DNA of 64,000 bases. Source: CALRQJ02 sp943370285. GTDB lineage: Bacteria > Bacteroidota > Bacteroidia > Chitinophagales > Chitinophagaceae. Made by a program: the position numbers and the translations under genes. The notes below the pieces were generated by a model that saw only the letters and a list, made by a program, of their open reading frames with translations, did no database searches and was not told the DNA's origin. Below, piece after piece: positions 33,004-42,879 of this stretch (position 1 is its first letter; every line of letters starts with the position of its first letter). The stretch spans positions 1-64,000 of the forward strand of contig CALRQJ020000018.1 of assembly GCA_943370285.1 (NCBI GenBank), given 5' to 3'.

Positions 33004-34203
33004 TTAATTCACCGCTTTAATTACCCCATCTAATTTTTTGATAAAATACAATTTTCGATTCTCATAGTAATCAACGGTATTTTTTTCAGTCGCATTGTAG
33101 AAAGGAGTAAACTGGTATTCACCAAAAAGTTTGTAGGCATTGGTATTGATGTTGCCTGCAAAGGCACTATCGTACTGCACCAATAATTTGGTGAAATGAT
33201 ATACTGCTTCATAACCTTTGAAAGCCATATCGCTAGGACGAGAATAATGACGGCCTTTGTATTGGTGCTGTGTATAAAGACTTAGCGATTTGTTTTCTGT
33301 GAAATTATAGGGAGTGGAATAAACAATTTCAATGCCTTTACAACTTTCTTTATTGAGTTCTGTCATTCTATCCCAAGTTGGCATACCAATAACAACAATT
33401 CTACCTTTTTTTACACTACTCAATGTTTGCACTAATTTAAGGCCAAATGCTTCATCAATATCACCTGCAATAATTACGTTGGTTTTGGTACTGTCTAATT
33501 GTACAGCAATATCTTCTGCTGTAAAATAATCTTGAACATCAACGGTTTTGTACTTCAATGGAACTGCAGGGGTAGCTTTATTATTAGCGCCAAATGTGGC
33601 TTTCACATAATTGCCGCCGGCACTTTTTCTGCTAAACATAACAAGATTAGCCCAAGCATAATGTTGTTGCAGGTGCTTGTAAATGCCATCTAAATGTGTT
33701 TTAAGCGATGAATTAACGAGGTAGAAATAGGGATTATTTACTACTCCGCTTGTTCTAGGATAAGTAGCTGAAATAAGTGGAATTTGATGAAGCAAGGCAA
33801 AATCAGCCAACTGCTTTACTTCAGTAGCAGAAGTAAAAGAAGCAATTAACAATTGAGCATTGGCCAAACTATCGCCACGCAACAAGTTGTTCAATTGTTG
33901 TTGCGGTTGTTTGGTGTCTACTACAATCACTTCAGCACTAACACCTTCTTTTTTCAAAGAATCAACGGCTAATATTACACCATTGTAAAACTCTAATCCC
34001 GGTAAAATATATTTTGGAATAAATGCTGTACCCAACTTGTAATTAGCGCCATTAAAAGCACTATCTAAATAAAGCGGCGTAAATACCACAATTTTATACT
34101 GCTTTACAGTAGAATCTGCGGCAGTATGATCTACTTGCCCAAACCCTGTTGTAAAACAACTCAGGAAGACAATTAGCGGTAAAAAAAAATTCTTCAACAA
34201 CAT
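33004..34203 (-). CDS. Periplasmic-binding-protein-like (PBP1 fold) exported protein
   Basis: The 399-residue protein has a signal peptide (MLLKNFFLPLIVFLSCFTTGFGQ) and a body with the two-lobed fold of branched-chain amino-acid binding proteins: KIVVFTPLYLDSAF at the start, PLISATYPRTSGVV near residue 155, FYLVNSS, and IVVIGMPTWDRM near 275. The chosen start avoids a 25-codon extension into the end of guaA. There is no ABC permease nearby, so it may be a regulator such as an LpoA-like protein, or an orphan ligand-binding protein. Ligand unknown. Confidence 0.75.
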   Translation of the reverse strand: MLLKNFFLPLIVFLSCFTTGFGQVDHTAADSTVKQYKIVVFTPLYLDSAFNGANYKLGTAFIPKYILPGLEFYNGVILAVDSLKKEGVSAEVIVVDTKQPQQQLNNLLRGDSLANAQLLIASFTSATEVKQLADFALLHQIPLISATYPRTSGVVNNPYFYLVNSSLKTHLDGIYKHLQQHYAWANLVMFSRKSAGGNYVKATFGANNKATPAVPLKYKTVDVQDYFTAEDIAVQLDSTKTNVIIAGDIDEAFGLKLVQTLSSVKKGRIVVIGMPTWDRMTELNKESCKGIEIVYSTPYNFTENKSLSLYTQHQYKGRHYSRPSDMAFKGYEAVYHFTKLLVQYDSAFAGNINTNAYKLFGEYQFTPFYNATEKNTVDYYENRKLYFIKKLDGVIKAVN

Positions 34204-34268
34204 CAAAATGGCTTTAGCAGCATTAAAATACAAATTCCGTGCTGAAATTACATTTATTTTCAAAAAGC

Positions 34269-35804
34269 CTATTCCCACTCAATGGTAGCAGGTGGTTTAC
34301 TGCTGATATCATAGACAACTCTGTTAATCCCTTTTACATTATTGATGATATCATTAGACACTTGAGCCAAAAACTCATAGGGTAAATGAGCCCAATCTGC
34401 CGTCATGCCGTCTACGCTAGTCACGGCCCTCAATGCAACCGTAAATTCATAGGTTCTTTCATCACCCATTACACCAACACTTTTAACGGGTAACAATATG
34501 GTACCTGCTTGCCAAACCTTATCATATAAGCCTGCAGTTTTTAATCCGTTAATATAAATGTCATCTGCTCGTTGTAATAAATCAACCTTTTCCGGAGTAA
34601 TATCACCTAAAATACGAATGGCCAAACCCGGACCGGGGAAAGGATGGCGGTTAATCATATCGGCTGGAATACCAAGTTCTAATCCCACTTTTCTCACTTC
34701 ATCTTTAAACAAATAACGCAGCGGTTCAACCAAACCTAAATGCATAGTATCGGGTAAACCGCCAACATTATGGTGAGATTTGATGGTTACTGAAGGTCCA
34801 TGCACACTAACACTTTCAATCACATCCGGATAAATGGTACCCTGCCCCAGAAATTGTATGTCGCTTAGTTTAGCGGCCTCGTCTTGAAACACATCAATAA
34901 ACAGTCCGCCAATAATTTTACGTTTGGTTTCGGGATCTGATTTTCCTTCCAATGCAGTATAAAACAAGTTTTTGGCATCTACTCCTTTCACATTCAAATC
35001 GAGCTGCTTGTAGGTTTCTAATACTTGTTCAAATTCGCCTTTACGCAGTACTCCATTATCTACAAAGATGCCATGCAATCTTTTACCAATGGCTTTGCTG
35101 ATTAATGTTGCAGCCACTGTACTATCTACCCCACCACTTAAAGCCATGATAACATGACCATCGCCGATTTGCTGTTTTAATGCATCAACGGTTTCTTGTA
35201 CAAAGGAAGCCGGCGTCCAATTTTGTGAACAGCCGCAAATATGGGTAAGAAAGTTTTTGATGATTTTTTTGCCTTCGGCAGAATGATATACTTCGGGATG
35301 AAATTGCAAACCATATAATGGCTTTGAATCTCCAGCCGATTTGCGAAATGCTGCAACCGGAATACTATCTGTAACAGCCAATACTTCAAATCCTTCGGGC
35401 AAAGCTTTAATAGAATCGCTATGGCTCATCCAAACCTGAGAAGGCATAAGCACACCATCTAACAACACATCCTCTTGTTGAGCCTGTAAAATTGCACGGC
35501 CATATTCTCTCTTATCAGACTTATCTACTCGGCCACCAAACAGTTTCGCTGTTAATTGAGCGCCATAACAAACACCTAATACAGGCAAATCTTTGATCAT
35601 CGCAGCAATATCTACCACCGGGGCATTTTCGTCATTGACAGAAAATGGCGATCCACTCAAAATAATGCCTTTTAGGGTACTATCGTATTGAATTGACTTG
35701 TGGTAGGGAGTGATTTCGCAGTATACATTGGCTTCCCTTACAGCCCTGGCAATCAGTTGGGTATATTGACTACCAAAATCGAGGATGATTATTTTCTCTG
35801 TCAT
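34269..35804 (-). CDS. guaA: GMP synthase (glutamine-hydrolysing)
   Basis: GuaA converts XMP to GMP with ATP and glutamine. The 511-residue protein contains the class I amidotransferase domain with nucleophile Cys79 in GVCYGAQ, the HPEVYHS histidine near 172, then the ATP-pyrophosphatase P-loop LSGGVDSTVA near 226 and the dimerisation domain ending VVYDISSKPPATIEWE, as in all GMP synthases. A TACCTTCG box (one mismatch from TANNTTTG) lies six bases upstream of the ATG, which would give a near-leaderless mRNA. Confidence 0.97.
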   Translation of the reverse strand: MTEKIIILDFGSQYTQLIARAVREANVYCEITPYHKSIQYDSTLKGIILSGSPFSVNDENAPVVDIAAMIKDLPVLGVCYGAQLTAKLFGGRVDKSDKREYGRAILQAQQEDVLLDGVLMPSQVWMSHSDSIKALPEGFEVLAVTDSIPVAAFRKSAGDSKPLYGLQFHPEVYHSAEGKKIIKNFLTHICGCSQNWTPASFVQETVDALKQQIGDGHVIMALSGGVDSTVAATLISKAIGKRLHGIFVDNGVLRKGEFEQVLETYKQLDLNVKGVDAKNLFYTALEGKSDPETKRKIIGGLFIDVFQDEAAKLSDIQFLGQGTIYPDVIESVSVHGPSVTIKSHHNVGGLPDTMHLGLVEPLRYLFKDEVRKVGLELGIPADMINRHPFPGPGLAIRILGDITPEKVDLLQRADDIYINGLKTAGLYDKVWQAGTILLPVKSVGVMGDERTYEFTVALRAVTSVDGMTADWAHLPYEFLAQVSNDIINNVKGINRVVYDISSKPPATIEWE

Positions 35805-35922
35805 GGCTGCGAAGGTAATAGAAAATGAGGTGGGCTAAAAACACTGCTGCATGAAATAAATATGAGGAACGGCTTGTATGCTCGGCATTTTTTTGTAATT
35901 TTTGCACAATCAAACCAAAGCT

Positions 35923-36645
35923 ATGAACCTTAAAACAATATTTTCAGCACTCATTGCGATTGTATTACTATCGGCTTGCCATATTAATGGCAGTAGAAGA
36001 GTAAATGGTAGTGGAGACATCACTACAGTATCTCGTAATGTTGCCGATTTCAGCAAAATCAAAGTAGTTGGCAGTATGGAAGTTATTGTTACCAATGGTG
36101 CAACTGCAGTGGATATTACCTCTGACGATAATATCATACCCTTAATTGTAACTGTTGTAGAAAACGATTGGTTGATTATTAAACCTAAAAGCAATACTTC
36201 TTTCAAAAGCACCAAAGGGATCAAAATAAAAGTATCAACCCAACAATTAGACGCACTAACCGTAACCGGAAGTGGTAATGTATCGGTGGAAGATAAATTT
36301 AGCAATGATTCAAAAATGAATTTTGATTTAACAGGAAGTGGTAATGTATCTGTTAATGTTCATACGCCTTTAGTTAAGGTAAATATCACCGGTAGTGGCA
36401 ATATTGATATTGCCGGAGAAACTAAAAAAGCTGATATCAATATAGCTGGCAGTGGAAACTATAACGGATTTGAATTACAAGCCGAAATTGGTGATGTAAA
36501 CATAGCAGGCAGCGGAAATGCCAATATTTTTGCGGAAACCGACCTTAAAATAAACATTGCAGGTAGTGGAGATGTTGCTTATAAAGGCAACGCATCGGTT
36601 CAATCTAAGATAATGGGTTCGGGTAAAGTAAAAAAGCTCAATTAA
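35923..36645 (+). CDS. Head GIN domain (DUF2807) lipoprotein
   Basis: The 240-residue protein has a lipoprotein signal with lipobox LSAC and a DUF2807 head GIN domain: a right-handed beta-helix-like stack built from short repeats of the form xVxVTGSGNVxV, of which at least five copies are visible (TGSGNVSV, AGSGNYNG, AGSGNANI, AGSGDVAY). Function is unknown; in Bacteroidetes it is an abundant exported family. The ATG chosen gives a clean signal; a TTG seven codons earlier is less likely. Followed by two small palindromes. Confidence 0.87.
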   Translation: MNLKTIFSALIAIVLLSACHINGSRRVNGSGDITTVSRNVADFSKIKVVGSMEVIVTNGATAVDITSDDNIIPLIVTVVENDWLIIKPKSNTSFKSTKGIKIKVSTQQLDALTVTGSGNVSVEDKFSNDSKMNFDLTGSGNVSVNVHTPLVKVNITGSGNIDIAGETKKADINIAGSGNYNGFELQAEIGDVNIAGSGNANIFAETDLKINIAGSGDVAYKGNASVQSKIMGSGKVKKLN

Positions 36646-36687
36646 ATACACTTTTCTAATTCCATTTAGCCTTATTCTAACTGATTA

Positions 36688-36708
36688 AAGTTGCAGTTAC
36701 TGCAACTT
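36688..36708 (+). other. Palindrome between DUF2807 and MFS genes (terminator or operator)
   Basis: AAGTTGCAG and CTGCAACTT, 9-bp perfect arms with a TTA centre, followed by GTTTGTCATTT. A second small palindrome CTGCC-AAA-GGCAG follows about 18 bp later. The first could be a weak terminator of the DUF2807 gene or an operator for the exporter. Confidence 0.4.
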
Positions 36709-36751
36709 GTTTGTCATTTAATAGCTGCCAAAGGCAGATTAAATACCTCTT

Positions 36752-37966
36752 ATGCCGCAAAAAACGTCTATCGTATTAATACTTTTAGCTGCGCTTAACT
36801 TTACGCATATCCTCGATTTTATGATTATGATGCCATTGGGTAATTACCTGATGCCATACTTCAACATAAATCCACAACAATTTAGTTATTTGGTAGGTGC
36901 TTATACCTTGAGTGCTGCGGCATCCGGCTTTGCAGCAGCATTTTTTGTAGATGGATTTGACCGTAAGAAAGTATTGTTATTTGGATACATTGGATTTTTA
37001 ATAGGAACTATTGCTTGTGGTATTGCACCAAGCTATTGGTTATTATTAGGGGCTAGGGTTTTTGCCGGTTTATTTGGTGGATTGATTGGTGCCCAAGTGC
37101 TTTCTATCATAGCAGATATTTTTCCTTACGAAGAAAGAGGAAAAGCCATGGGTGCTGTAATGAGTGCCTTTGCTATTGCTAGTACATTAGGTGTTCCGTT
37201 TGCGTTGTATTTGGCCAATTTAATCAGTTGGCATGCTCCATTTTTATTGGTTGGTATTTTAGGTGTTATGCTGATTCCTTTTTTGATGCGTTACATCCCC
37301 AGGATGAACCAACATACGTTCAACCGAGCAGAACGTACCTCAAAATTTGATGCACTTATTAACGTTGCCACTAATGCCAAACTAAGACTAGCATTGCTTT
37401 TTTCCGGTTTGATGATGCTGGGTCATTTTCTAGTTATTCCTTTCATCAATCCATATTTAGAATTTAATAACGGCTATTCAAAAGTGCAAACGCCTATGAT
37501 TTATTTGGTTGGCGGATTGGCTTCTTTTTTCTCCGCCAATATCTTGGGCAGACTTTCAGACCGTTATGGGAAACTCACCATTTTTGGCATTTGTAGTTTG
37601 ATGTGTTTGCCATTGGTAATTGGAGTCACGCATGTACCTGCTATTCCTTTTTGGATTGTATTGGTATTGTTTGGAATTTGGTTTGTGGTGTCAACAGGTA
37701 GAGGGATTAGTGCACAAGCAATGGTGAGTAATGTTATTCCCTCGCAGCAAAGAGGAAGCTTCATGAGTTTTAATAGTAGCGTACAACAATTGGGGACCAG
37801 CGCAGCTTCATTTATTGCAGGGCTAGTTGTGATTAAAGGAGAAGGTCAAAAAATTCAGCATTACAACTGGTTGGGTTATTTAAGCGTTATAATTTTGTTG
37901 GCTTGTTTCTTTTTGGGTAGATATTTATTTGGCAGTATGGACAATACAAAAAAAGCTGAGGCTTAA
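36752..37966 (+). CDS. MFS transporter (12-TM exporter family)
   Basis: The 404-residue protein has about 12 hydrophobic helices. The conserved loop 2-3 region is seen as FVDGFDRKKVLLFGYIGF (the D-R-x-x-R-like segment, about residues 70-87). The cytoplasmic half-joint occurs near IPRMNQHTFNRAERTSKF (about 185). It fits the arabinose-efflux/drug-exporter type. Substrate unknown. Its TAA stop (37964-37966) directly abuts that of the converging CHU_C gene at 37967. Confidence 0.87.
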   Translation: MPQKTSIVLILLAALNFTHILDFMIMMPLGNYLMPYFNINPQQFSYLVGAYTLSAAASGFAAAFFVDGFDRKKVLLFGYIGFLIGTIACGIAPSYWLLLGARVFAGLFGGLIGAQVLSIIADIFPYEERGKAMGAVMSAFAIASTLGVPFALYLANLISWHAPFLLVGILGVMLIPFLMRYIPRMNQHTFNRAERTSKFDALINVATNAKLRLALLFSGLMMLGHFLVIPFINPYLEFNNGYSKVQTPMIYLVGGLASFFSANILGRLSDRYGKLTIFGICSLMCLPLVIGVTHVPAIPFWIVLVLFGIWFVVSTGRGISAQAMVSNVIPSQQRGSFMSFNSSVQQLGTSAASFIAGLVVIKGEGQKIQHYNWLGYLSVIILLACFFLGRYLFGSMDNTKKAEA

Positions 37967-39838
37967 TTAGCGAATTAGCGTTACTGTGCCTTTTCTATTT
38001 TCAATGGGCTGATTATTGATAGCAAAACTTGCCGTCCAAATAAATGTACCTATATCAGCATCCCTGCCATTTATTTTTCCATCCCATTCTGCATATGGAT
38101 TAGTTGAAAAAAACACAACTTGCCCCCAACGGTTGTACACTCTTAATTGATAGTTATTAACTGCCGCTAGATTGCCCAACGGACCAAAACCATCATTTTT
38201 AAAATCTCTATTTGGCGTAAAAGCCGATGGAAAGAAAATGCCGGAACAATCTATAGTAACAGCTATGGTATCGATAGCAGTACAGCCATTTGTATCGAAT
38301 ACCCTTACCCAATACTTACCGGTTTGCGACACCAAATAATTGGTAGAAGTTGTGTTGTCTTGCCAACGATAAGCACCAAACACTCCCGGTGATAATAAAA
38401 GATTCCCCGAACAAAAAGAAGTATCTCTTCCTAGATTCGGTTGAAGCACATTACTCATACTATCCACTCGAATCGAAGAAGATATTATGCTACAATTATT
38501 GGCATCAGTAATTTTCAAATTATAAAATCCTGCATTCAAATTATTGATTTGTGCTGTAGTAGCACCGTTATTCCATAGGTATTGATAAGGTGCTGTTCCG
38601 CCAGTAGCAGTAATGGCAATAGCACCTTTAACTACACACAACACATTAGTAATGGTACTGGTGTAATTAATAGCTGGTGGTTGAACTAACACTACCGAAT
38701 CGGTAGTTGAACAAGCATTGATTGCACTTACATTTACAGCATAAGTGCCTGCTTGTAATCCATTAATAGTTGAAGTGGTTTGCGGTGGATTGGTATTCCA
38801 CACAAAACTATAATTTCCAGTACCACCAGCAGCAGATGCGGCAATTGCACCGGTTGAAGTTCCATTACAAAGTATTGGAATTATCACCGTTGCATCAACT
38901 GCTAATACTGTAATTGTTTGATTGGTTGACACCAACAAATTACCGGCATAAGCCACTTGTAGCGTTACATTATAAGTACCAGGAGTAGAAAAAATATGTG
39001 CAGGATTTTGTGCTGAAGAAAAGTTAGCAGTACCCGAAGCCACATCGCCAAAATCCCAATTGTAAGACATGACACATGGAGATGTAATACTTGAAAAATT
39101 GACAGTCTTATTTCCGGCACAGTTATAAGTAAATGATGTTGCATTGGGTGGTGTATCGCTTATGCTGATACTATCAATAGCAAAACCATCATAAGCATTA
39201 CATTGTGTACCTGCCGCAAATGTAAAGCGGAACAGCACACCGGTTTGTCCGGCTAAAAATGCAAGATTGTGTTTAGCGACAAGCCATGTTCCACTGCCAC
39301 TGCCAGCACCACCTGCACAAGGACTTGTGGGTTGAATATTTCCACTCCAACCGGCATAGTTTAATGTGGTAATAGAAGTGGTATTAAACCAGTTTATCCC
39401 ATTACAATCATTATTACTATTAATGCCGCCTAATGCTTGCCAAGTACTCCCATTGTTGATAGAATATTGTAAAGAAGCGCCGTCGTAACGTCTTTCGGTT
39501 TCCCAAAATACTTTAAAAGAAATTTGAGGATTTGATAAAGTAGATAAATCAAAACATGGACTTTGTAACCAAGAATTTTGAGCGTTGCTATAAAACGAAG
39601 CAGTTAATCCTCCTGTGATCCAACATTTTGTACCACTGCCTGCCCTATTGATGACTGGTTTAGTCGGAGTTCCCCAAGCCCAATCTGCAGCATTTCCACC
39701 AACAACCCAATTGCCATTGTTTTGCTCAAAATCTTCTAGGTATGGAAAGTTGGTGATTGCAGTTGTACACTGACTGTAACCTGCGGAAAGCCAACAAGTG
39801 CAACACACCCACAATATCTGCCGTAAGGCTAACTTCAT
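37967..39838 (-). CDS. Secreted PKD/SprB-repeat protein with gliding-motility C-terminal domain (T9SS cargo)
   Basis: The 623-residue protein has a signal peptide, an N-terminal beta-sandwich region of about 200 residues with the look of a carbohydrate- or protein-binding domain (FPYLEDFEQNNGNWVVGG...), a PKD domain (SYNWDFGDVASG ... FSTPGTYNVTLQV), two SprB-type repeats (GGTGNYSFVWN and GGTAPYQYLWNNG) and a C-terminal CHU_C domain (FFPSAFTPNRDFKNDGFGP ... YNRWGQVVF). CHU_C marks cargo of the type IX secretion system, anchored at the cell surface. Likely an adhesin. A TAAGTTTG box lies upstream. Start: MKLALRQIL; a ten-codon extension is possible. Confidence 0.88.
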   Translation of the reverse strand: MKLALRQILWVCCTCWLSAGYSQCTTAITNFPYLEDFEQNNGNWVVGGNAADWAWGTPTKPVINRAGSGTKCWITGGLTASFYSNAQNSWLQSPCFDLSTLSNPQISFKVFWETERRYDGASLQYSINNGSTWQALGGINSNNDCNGINWFNTTSITTLNYAGWSGNIQPTSPCAGGAGSGSGTWLVAKHNLAFLAGQTGVLFRFTFAAGTQCNAYDGFAIDSISISDTPPNATSFTYNCAGNKTVNFSSITSPCVMSYNWDFGDVASGTANFSSAQNPAHIFSTPGTYNVTLQVAYAGNLLVSTNQTITVLAVDATVIIPILCNGTSTGAIAASAAGGTGNYSFVWNTNPPQTTSTINGLQAGTYAVNVSAINACSTTDSVVLVQPPAINYTSTITNVLCVVKGAIAITATGGTAPYQYLWNNGATTAQINNLNAGFYNLKITDANNCSIISSSIRVDSMSNVLQPNLGRDTSFCSGNLLLSPGVFGAYRWQDNTTSTNYLVSQTGKYWVRVFDTNGCTAIDTIAVTIDCSGIFFPSAFTPNRDFKNDGFGPLGNLAAVNNYQLRVYNRWGQVVFFSTNPYAEWDGKINGRDADIGTFIWTASFAINNQPIENRKGTVTLIR

Positions 39839-39944
39839 CTTCGTTATTTGAATCCAATCAAGCAGCAAACTTAATCGATAATTTTTTGCTTAGGCTGATG
39901 TAATCTTTAAGCTTATTCAGCTACCAATAGACAAAACGATTAAA

Positions 39945-40211
39945 ATGACAGCTGAAACAAACAACAAAACAGCTACTACTTCAATAGCCATTAACAGATG
40001 GATGTACGGTGCATTTGTAGTACTCAGTGCTTATTTCATCTTCATTTCACAAGATATTGGCACTGCGGCTGCCAACATGGGTATTGCGTTAATATTTGAT
40101 CCATTTAATCCTGCCATCACATGGGCAAAAAGACCAACTTGGCAAAAAATATGGTTGATCGTTCATGTAGCCATCACATTAGGACTATTTGGTTGGAAGA
40201 TTTGGGGTTAA
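39945..40211 (+). CDS. Small two-helix membrane protein, unknown
   Basis: The 88-residue protein has two hydrophobic segments (WMYGAFVVLSAYFIFIS, about 19-35, and IWLIVHVAITLGLFGWKIW, about 67-85) with a loop containing FDPFNPAITWAKRPTWQKI. No enzymatic motif. It looks like a conserved single-domain inner-membrane protein of Chitinophagaceae; I do not know its function. A 15-bp hairpin follows the stop. Confidence 0.6.
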   Translation: MTAETNNKTATTSIAINRWMYGAFVVLSAYFIFISQDIGTAAANMGIALIFDPFNPAITWAKRPTWQKIWLIVHVAITLGLFGWKIWG

Positions 40212-40223
40212 CCAACACATATA

Positions 40224-40263
40224 AATCATTCAGCGAACCTAAATATCGGTTCGCTGAATGATG
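40224..40263. terminator. Long hairpin between converging genes
   Basis: Arms ATCATTCAGCGAACC and GGTTCGCTGAATGAT (15 bp, perfect) around an 8-base loop, located between the small membrane gene and the BNR protein gene. It is probably a shared 3'-end structure, although neither side has a classical U-tract. Confidence 0.6.
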
Positions 40264-40271
40264 ATAAAAAC

Positions 40272-42824
40272 TTATTCTCTCTCCGGCACAGTTGGTGTAC
40301 TGCCGCTTTGTGTATTTTCTATTTGCTTTTTTCTGTAGGCCGCATCTTTTAATAGCTTTTGAACATTATCTAATTTGGCAATAAATAAACTGCGACCATG
40401 AGTGCCTAATACAATTTCATTTTCTCTGCTATGAATGGCGATATCATGCACCGGAATACTTTTTGGCAAACCATTATTCCAAGCCATTGAGGTATTACCA
40501 GCATCAATACTTACATATAAACCACCATCTGTTCCAACATACAAAATACTGTCGTTTTGTACATCTTCTCTTATTACGTTGATGGGTTCAGCAGGCAAAT
40601 CTTTTCCGATTTGTTTCCAAGTGCTTCCAAAGTCTTCACTTACAAATAACCAAGGCGTAAAATTATCATTACGATAACCATTCAGCGAAGCGTAAACCCT
40701 ACCCTCTTTAAATGCAGAAGCAATAACTCTACTTACATATAATCCTTTTGTAGCTTTTGGTAACTGTTGACTAATATTCGTCCATGTATAGCCACCATCT
40801 TTACTCACTTGAATATTGCCATCATCTGTACCGGCATATAACAACCCGAATTTCAACGGACTTTCATGAATGGTAGATAAAGTTCCAAAAGGCACATCGC
40901 CTTGCGGCGGATTAGTTGTTAAATCATTACTCAATGTAATCAAGGTATCTGCCTTATTTAATGAACGATGAAATTTGTTGCTGCCGTAGTACAACACATC
41001 TTGATTATGCCGACTCAATAAGATTGGTGTTTGCCAATTAAAACGATAAGCTAATTCTCCTAAATCATGAACCGGTCTAATACTTTTTCTTTCCCTTGCA
41101 CCTAAGGTTTGACGACTATACACACCAAACTGTGAACCGGAATATACCGTTTTATTATCTCTCCAATCAACTTGTACTTGCATACCATCACCACCGCCAA
41201 TTGATGTGTAAGGATTATGGCCACTATCGTACCAATCGTAATTTTCTTTGGTGGTACTACTTCCATACCATGTACCGTTATCTTGCAACCCACCATACAC
41301 ATTGTAAGGCTTTGCCATATCTACCGCAATAGCATAAAACTGTCCTACAGGCGGTGTATTAGCTTTAAACCAATGTTCACCATTATCATAAGTAATGTTT
41401 AAACCACCATCGTTTCCACTAAAAATATGGCTGTCTTTTTTAGGATTAATCCATGCGGCATGATGGTCGGCATGAACATGATCTTTACCCATACTTGTCC
41501 ATTTGCTTCCACCATCTGTACTCAACAAAATATCGAAACCTGTGATGACTAATTTTTTATCGTTCACCGGACTCACATAAATTTTTCCAAAATAGTAGCC
41601 ATAAGTAGAATAGAAATTAGCAGGAATTTTACCTTTCTGTTTTACCCAAGTTTTTCCGGCATCATCGCTGCGATATACTTCACAGCCATAAATTCCTCTA
41701 TCTGCAAAACCATCATCGATGTTAAAATAATCAAACAGAGCGGATGGCTTTAATTTATCTTCGTTTACCAATGCTTTAACGGCAAGAGCATTATACTTTC
41801 TAGGTAATCTATTCTTGATGATAAATGAATCCAACCGCTTATTATCAAGCGCCATAAATTGTTCCTTTGTAAGGTCTTTTAATTCCTTTATTTCATAACT
41901 GTTAGAATCTTTTTTGGCTTCTTTTTTATCATCCGGATTTTTAGTTTGGTTATCAATCACTGCATAGACAATATTTGGATTTTGAGGATACACTGCTAAA
42001 CCAATTCTACCTGCACCTTCGCCTGTTACAAAACCAGCACTTGTCGTTGACACCAATTGCCAACTTTCGCCACCATCTGTGCTTTTATAAATGCCACTTG
42101 TTTTACCGCTTTCTTCAAAATTCCAAGCACGGCGGGTACGATACCATGCAGCAGCATACATTTCTAACGGATTGGATGGATTGATATCCATATCAACCAC
42201 ACCTGTGTTATCATCAATAAATAAAGTTTGTTTCCAGGTTTTACCGCCGTCGGTTGTTTTGTATACACCTCTTTCTTTGTTTGGCGAATACAAATGTCCT
42301 AAAACAGCCACCCATGCGATATTATTATTGGTTGGATGCAACTGAATTTTTCCAACGTGATGGCTTTCGGGCAAGCCCAAAAACGTCCAACTTTTACCGT
42401 TATCGGTACTCTTATAAACGCCTAATCCGGCATAAGAAGAACGACTGCTGTTTACTTCGCCGCTACCCACCCAAATTGTTCGGGTTGTCCAATTAACAGC
42501 AATATCTCCAATGCCAATCACATCTTCACTATCAAAAATTGAAGTAAAACTTTGTCCGTTGTTGGTACTATGCCACAATCCACCTGTAGCATAAGCCACA
42601 TAAAATTCTGTTGGATCGTTGGGATTCACTTCAATATCATCCACCCTTCCACTCATCACACTTGGACCAATATTTCTAAACGGAATATTGTTGACCAATG
42701 ATTGTTGTTGCAAAGCTTTTCTTTGTTGCAAACCTTTAATACGATCGGCAGCCGTTGTTGGCTTAACTTGAGCAATGGCTGAAAAAGCCACAAAAACTAA
42801 AAAAGTAAACGTTAATTGTTTCAT
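40272..42824 (-). CDS. Secreted BNR/VPS10-like beta-propeller protein (glycosidase-like)
   Basis: The 850-residue protein has a signal peptide (MKQLTFTFLVFVAFSAIAQ) and repeated BNR/Asp-box signatures such as STDNGKSWTF, TTDGGKTWKQ, STDGGESWQL, RSDDAGKTWV and STDGGSKWTS, spaced 60-80 residues apart as in two sortilin/VPS10-type propellers. Bacterial relatives are annotated as glycosyl hydrolases or sialidase-like, without a demonstrated activity here. It lacks a CHU_C domain. It is a single-gene unit; the divergent MORN-like gene starts 55 bp away. Confidence 0.82.
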   Translation of the reverse strand: MKQLTFTFLVFVAFSAIAQVKPTTAADRIKGLQQRKALQQQSLVNNIPFRNIGPSVMSGRVDDIEVNPNDPTEFYVAYATGGLWHSTNNGQSFTSIFDSEDVIGIGDIAVNWTTRTIWVGSGEVNSSRSSYAGLGVYKSTDNGKSWTFLGLPESHHVGKIQLHPTNNNIAWVAVLGHLYSPNKERGVYKTTDGGKTWKQTLFIDDNTGVVDMDINPSNPLEMYAAAWYRTRRAWNFEESGKTSGIYKSTDGGESWQLVSTTSAGFVTGEGAGRIGLAVYPQNPNIVYAVIDNQTKNPDDKKEAKKDSNSYEIKELKDLTKEQFMALDNKRLDSFIIKNRLPRKYNALAVKALVNEDKLKPSALFDYFNIDDGFADRGIYGCEVYRSDDAGKTWVKQKGKIPANFYSTYGYYFGKIYVSPVNDKKLVITGFDILLSTDGGSKWTSMGKDHVHADHHAAWINPKKDSHIFSGNDGGLNITYDNGEHWFKANTPPVGQFYAIAVDMAKPYNVYGGLQDNGTWYGSSTTKENYDWYDSGHNPYTSIGGGDGMQVQVDWRDNKTVYSGSQFGVYSRQTLGARERKSIRPVHDLGELAYRFNWQTPILLSRHNQDVLYYGSNKFHRSLNKADTLITLSNDLTTNPPQGDVPFGTLSTIHESPLKFGLLYAGTDDGNIQVSKDGGYTWTNISQQLPKATKGLYVSRVIASAFKEGRVYASLNGYRNDNFTPWLFVSEDFGSTWKQIGKDLPAEPINVIREDVQNDSILYVGTDGGLYVSIDAGNTSMAWNNGLPKSIPVHDIAIHSRENEIVLGTHGRSLFIAKLDNVQKLLKDAAYRKKQIENTQSGSTPTVPERE

Positions 42825-42879
42825 GAGCAGTCTTGTTGTTTAGCGAAAAGTGTAATTTCGAAAAACTAATTTACGGGTT

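Noticed and set aside
36320..36560. Direct repeats of GGNAGTGGNAAT type
   Set aside because: They are the coding repeats of the DUF2807 protein, not a DNA repeat element.
40272..42824. Possible sialidase assignment
   Set aside because: Asp-box repeats are present, but the arginine triad and other sialidase signatures were not found, so only a BNR/VPS10-like call is made.
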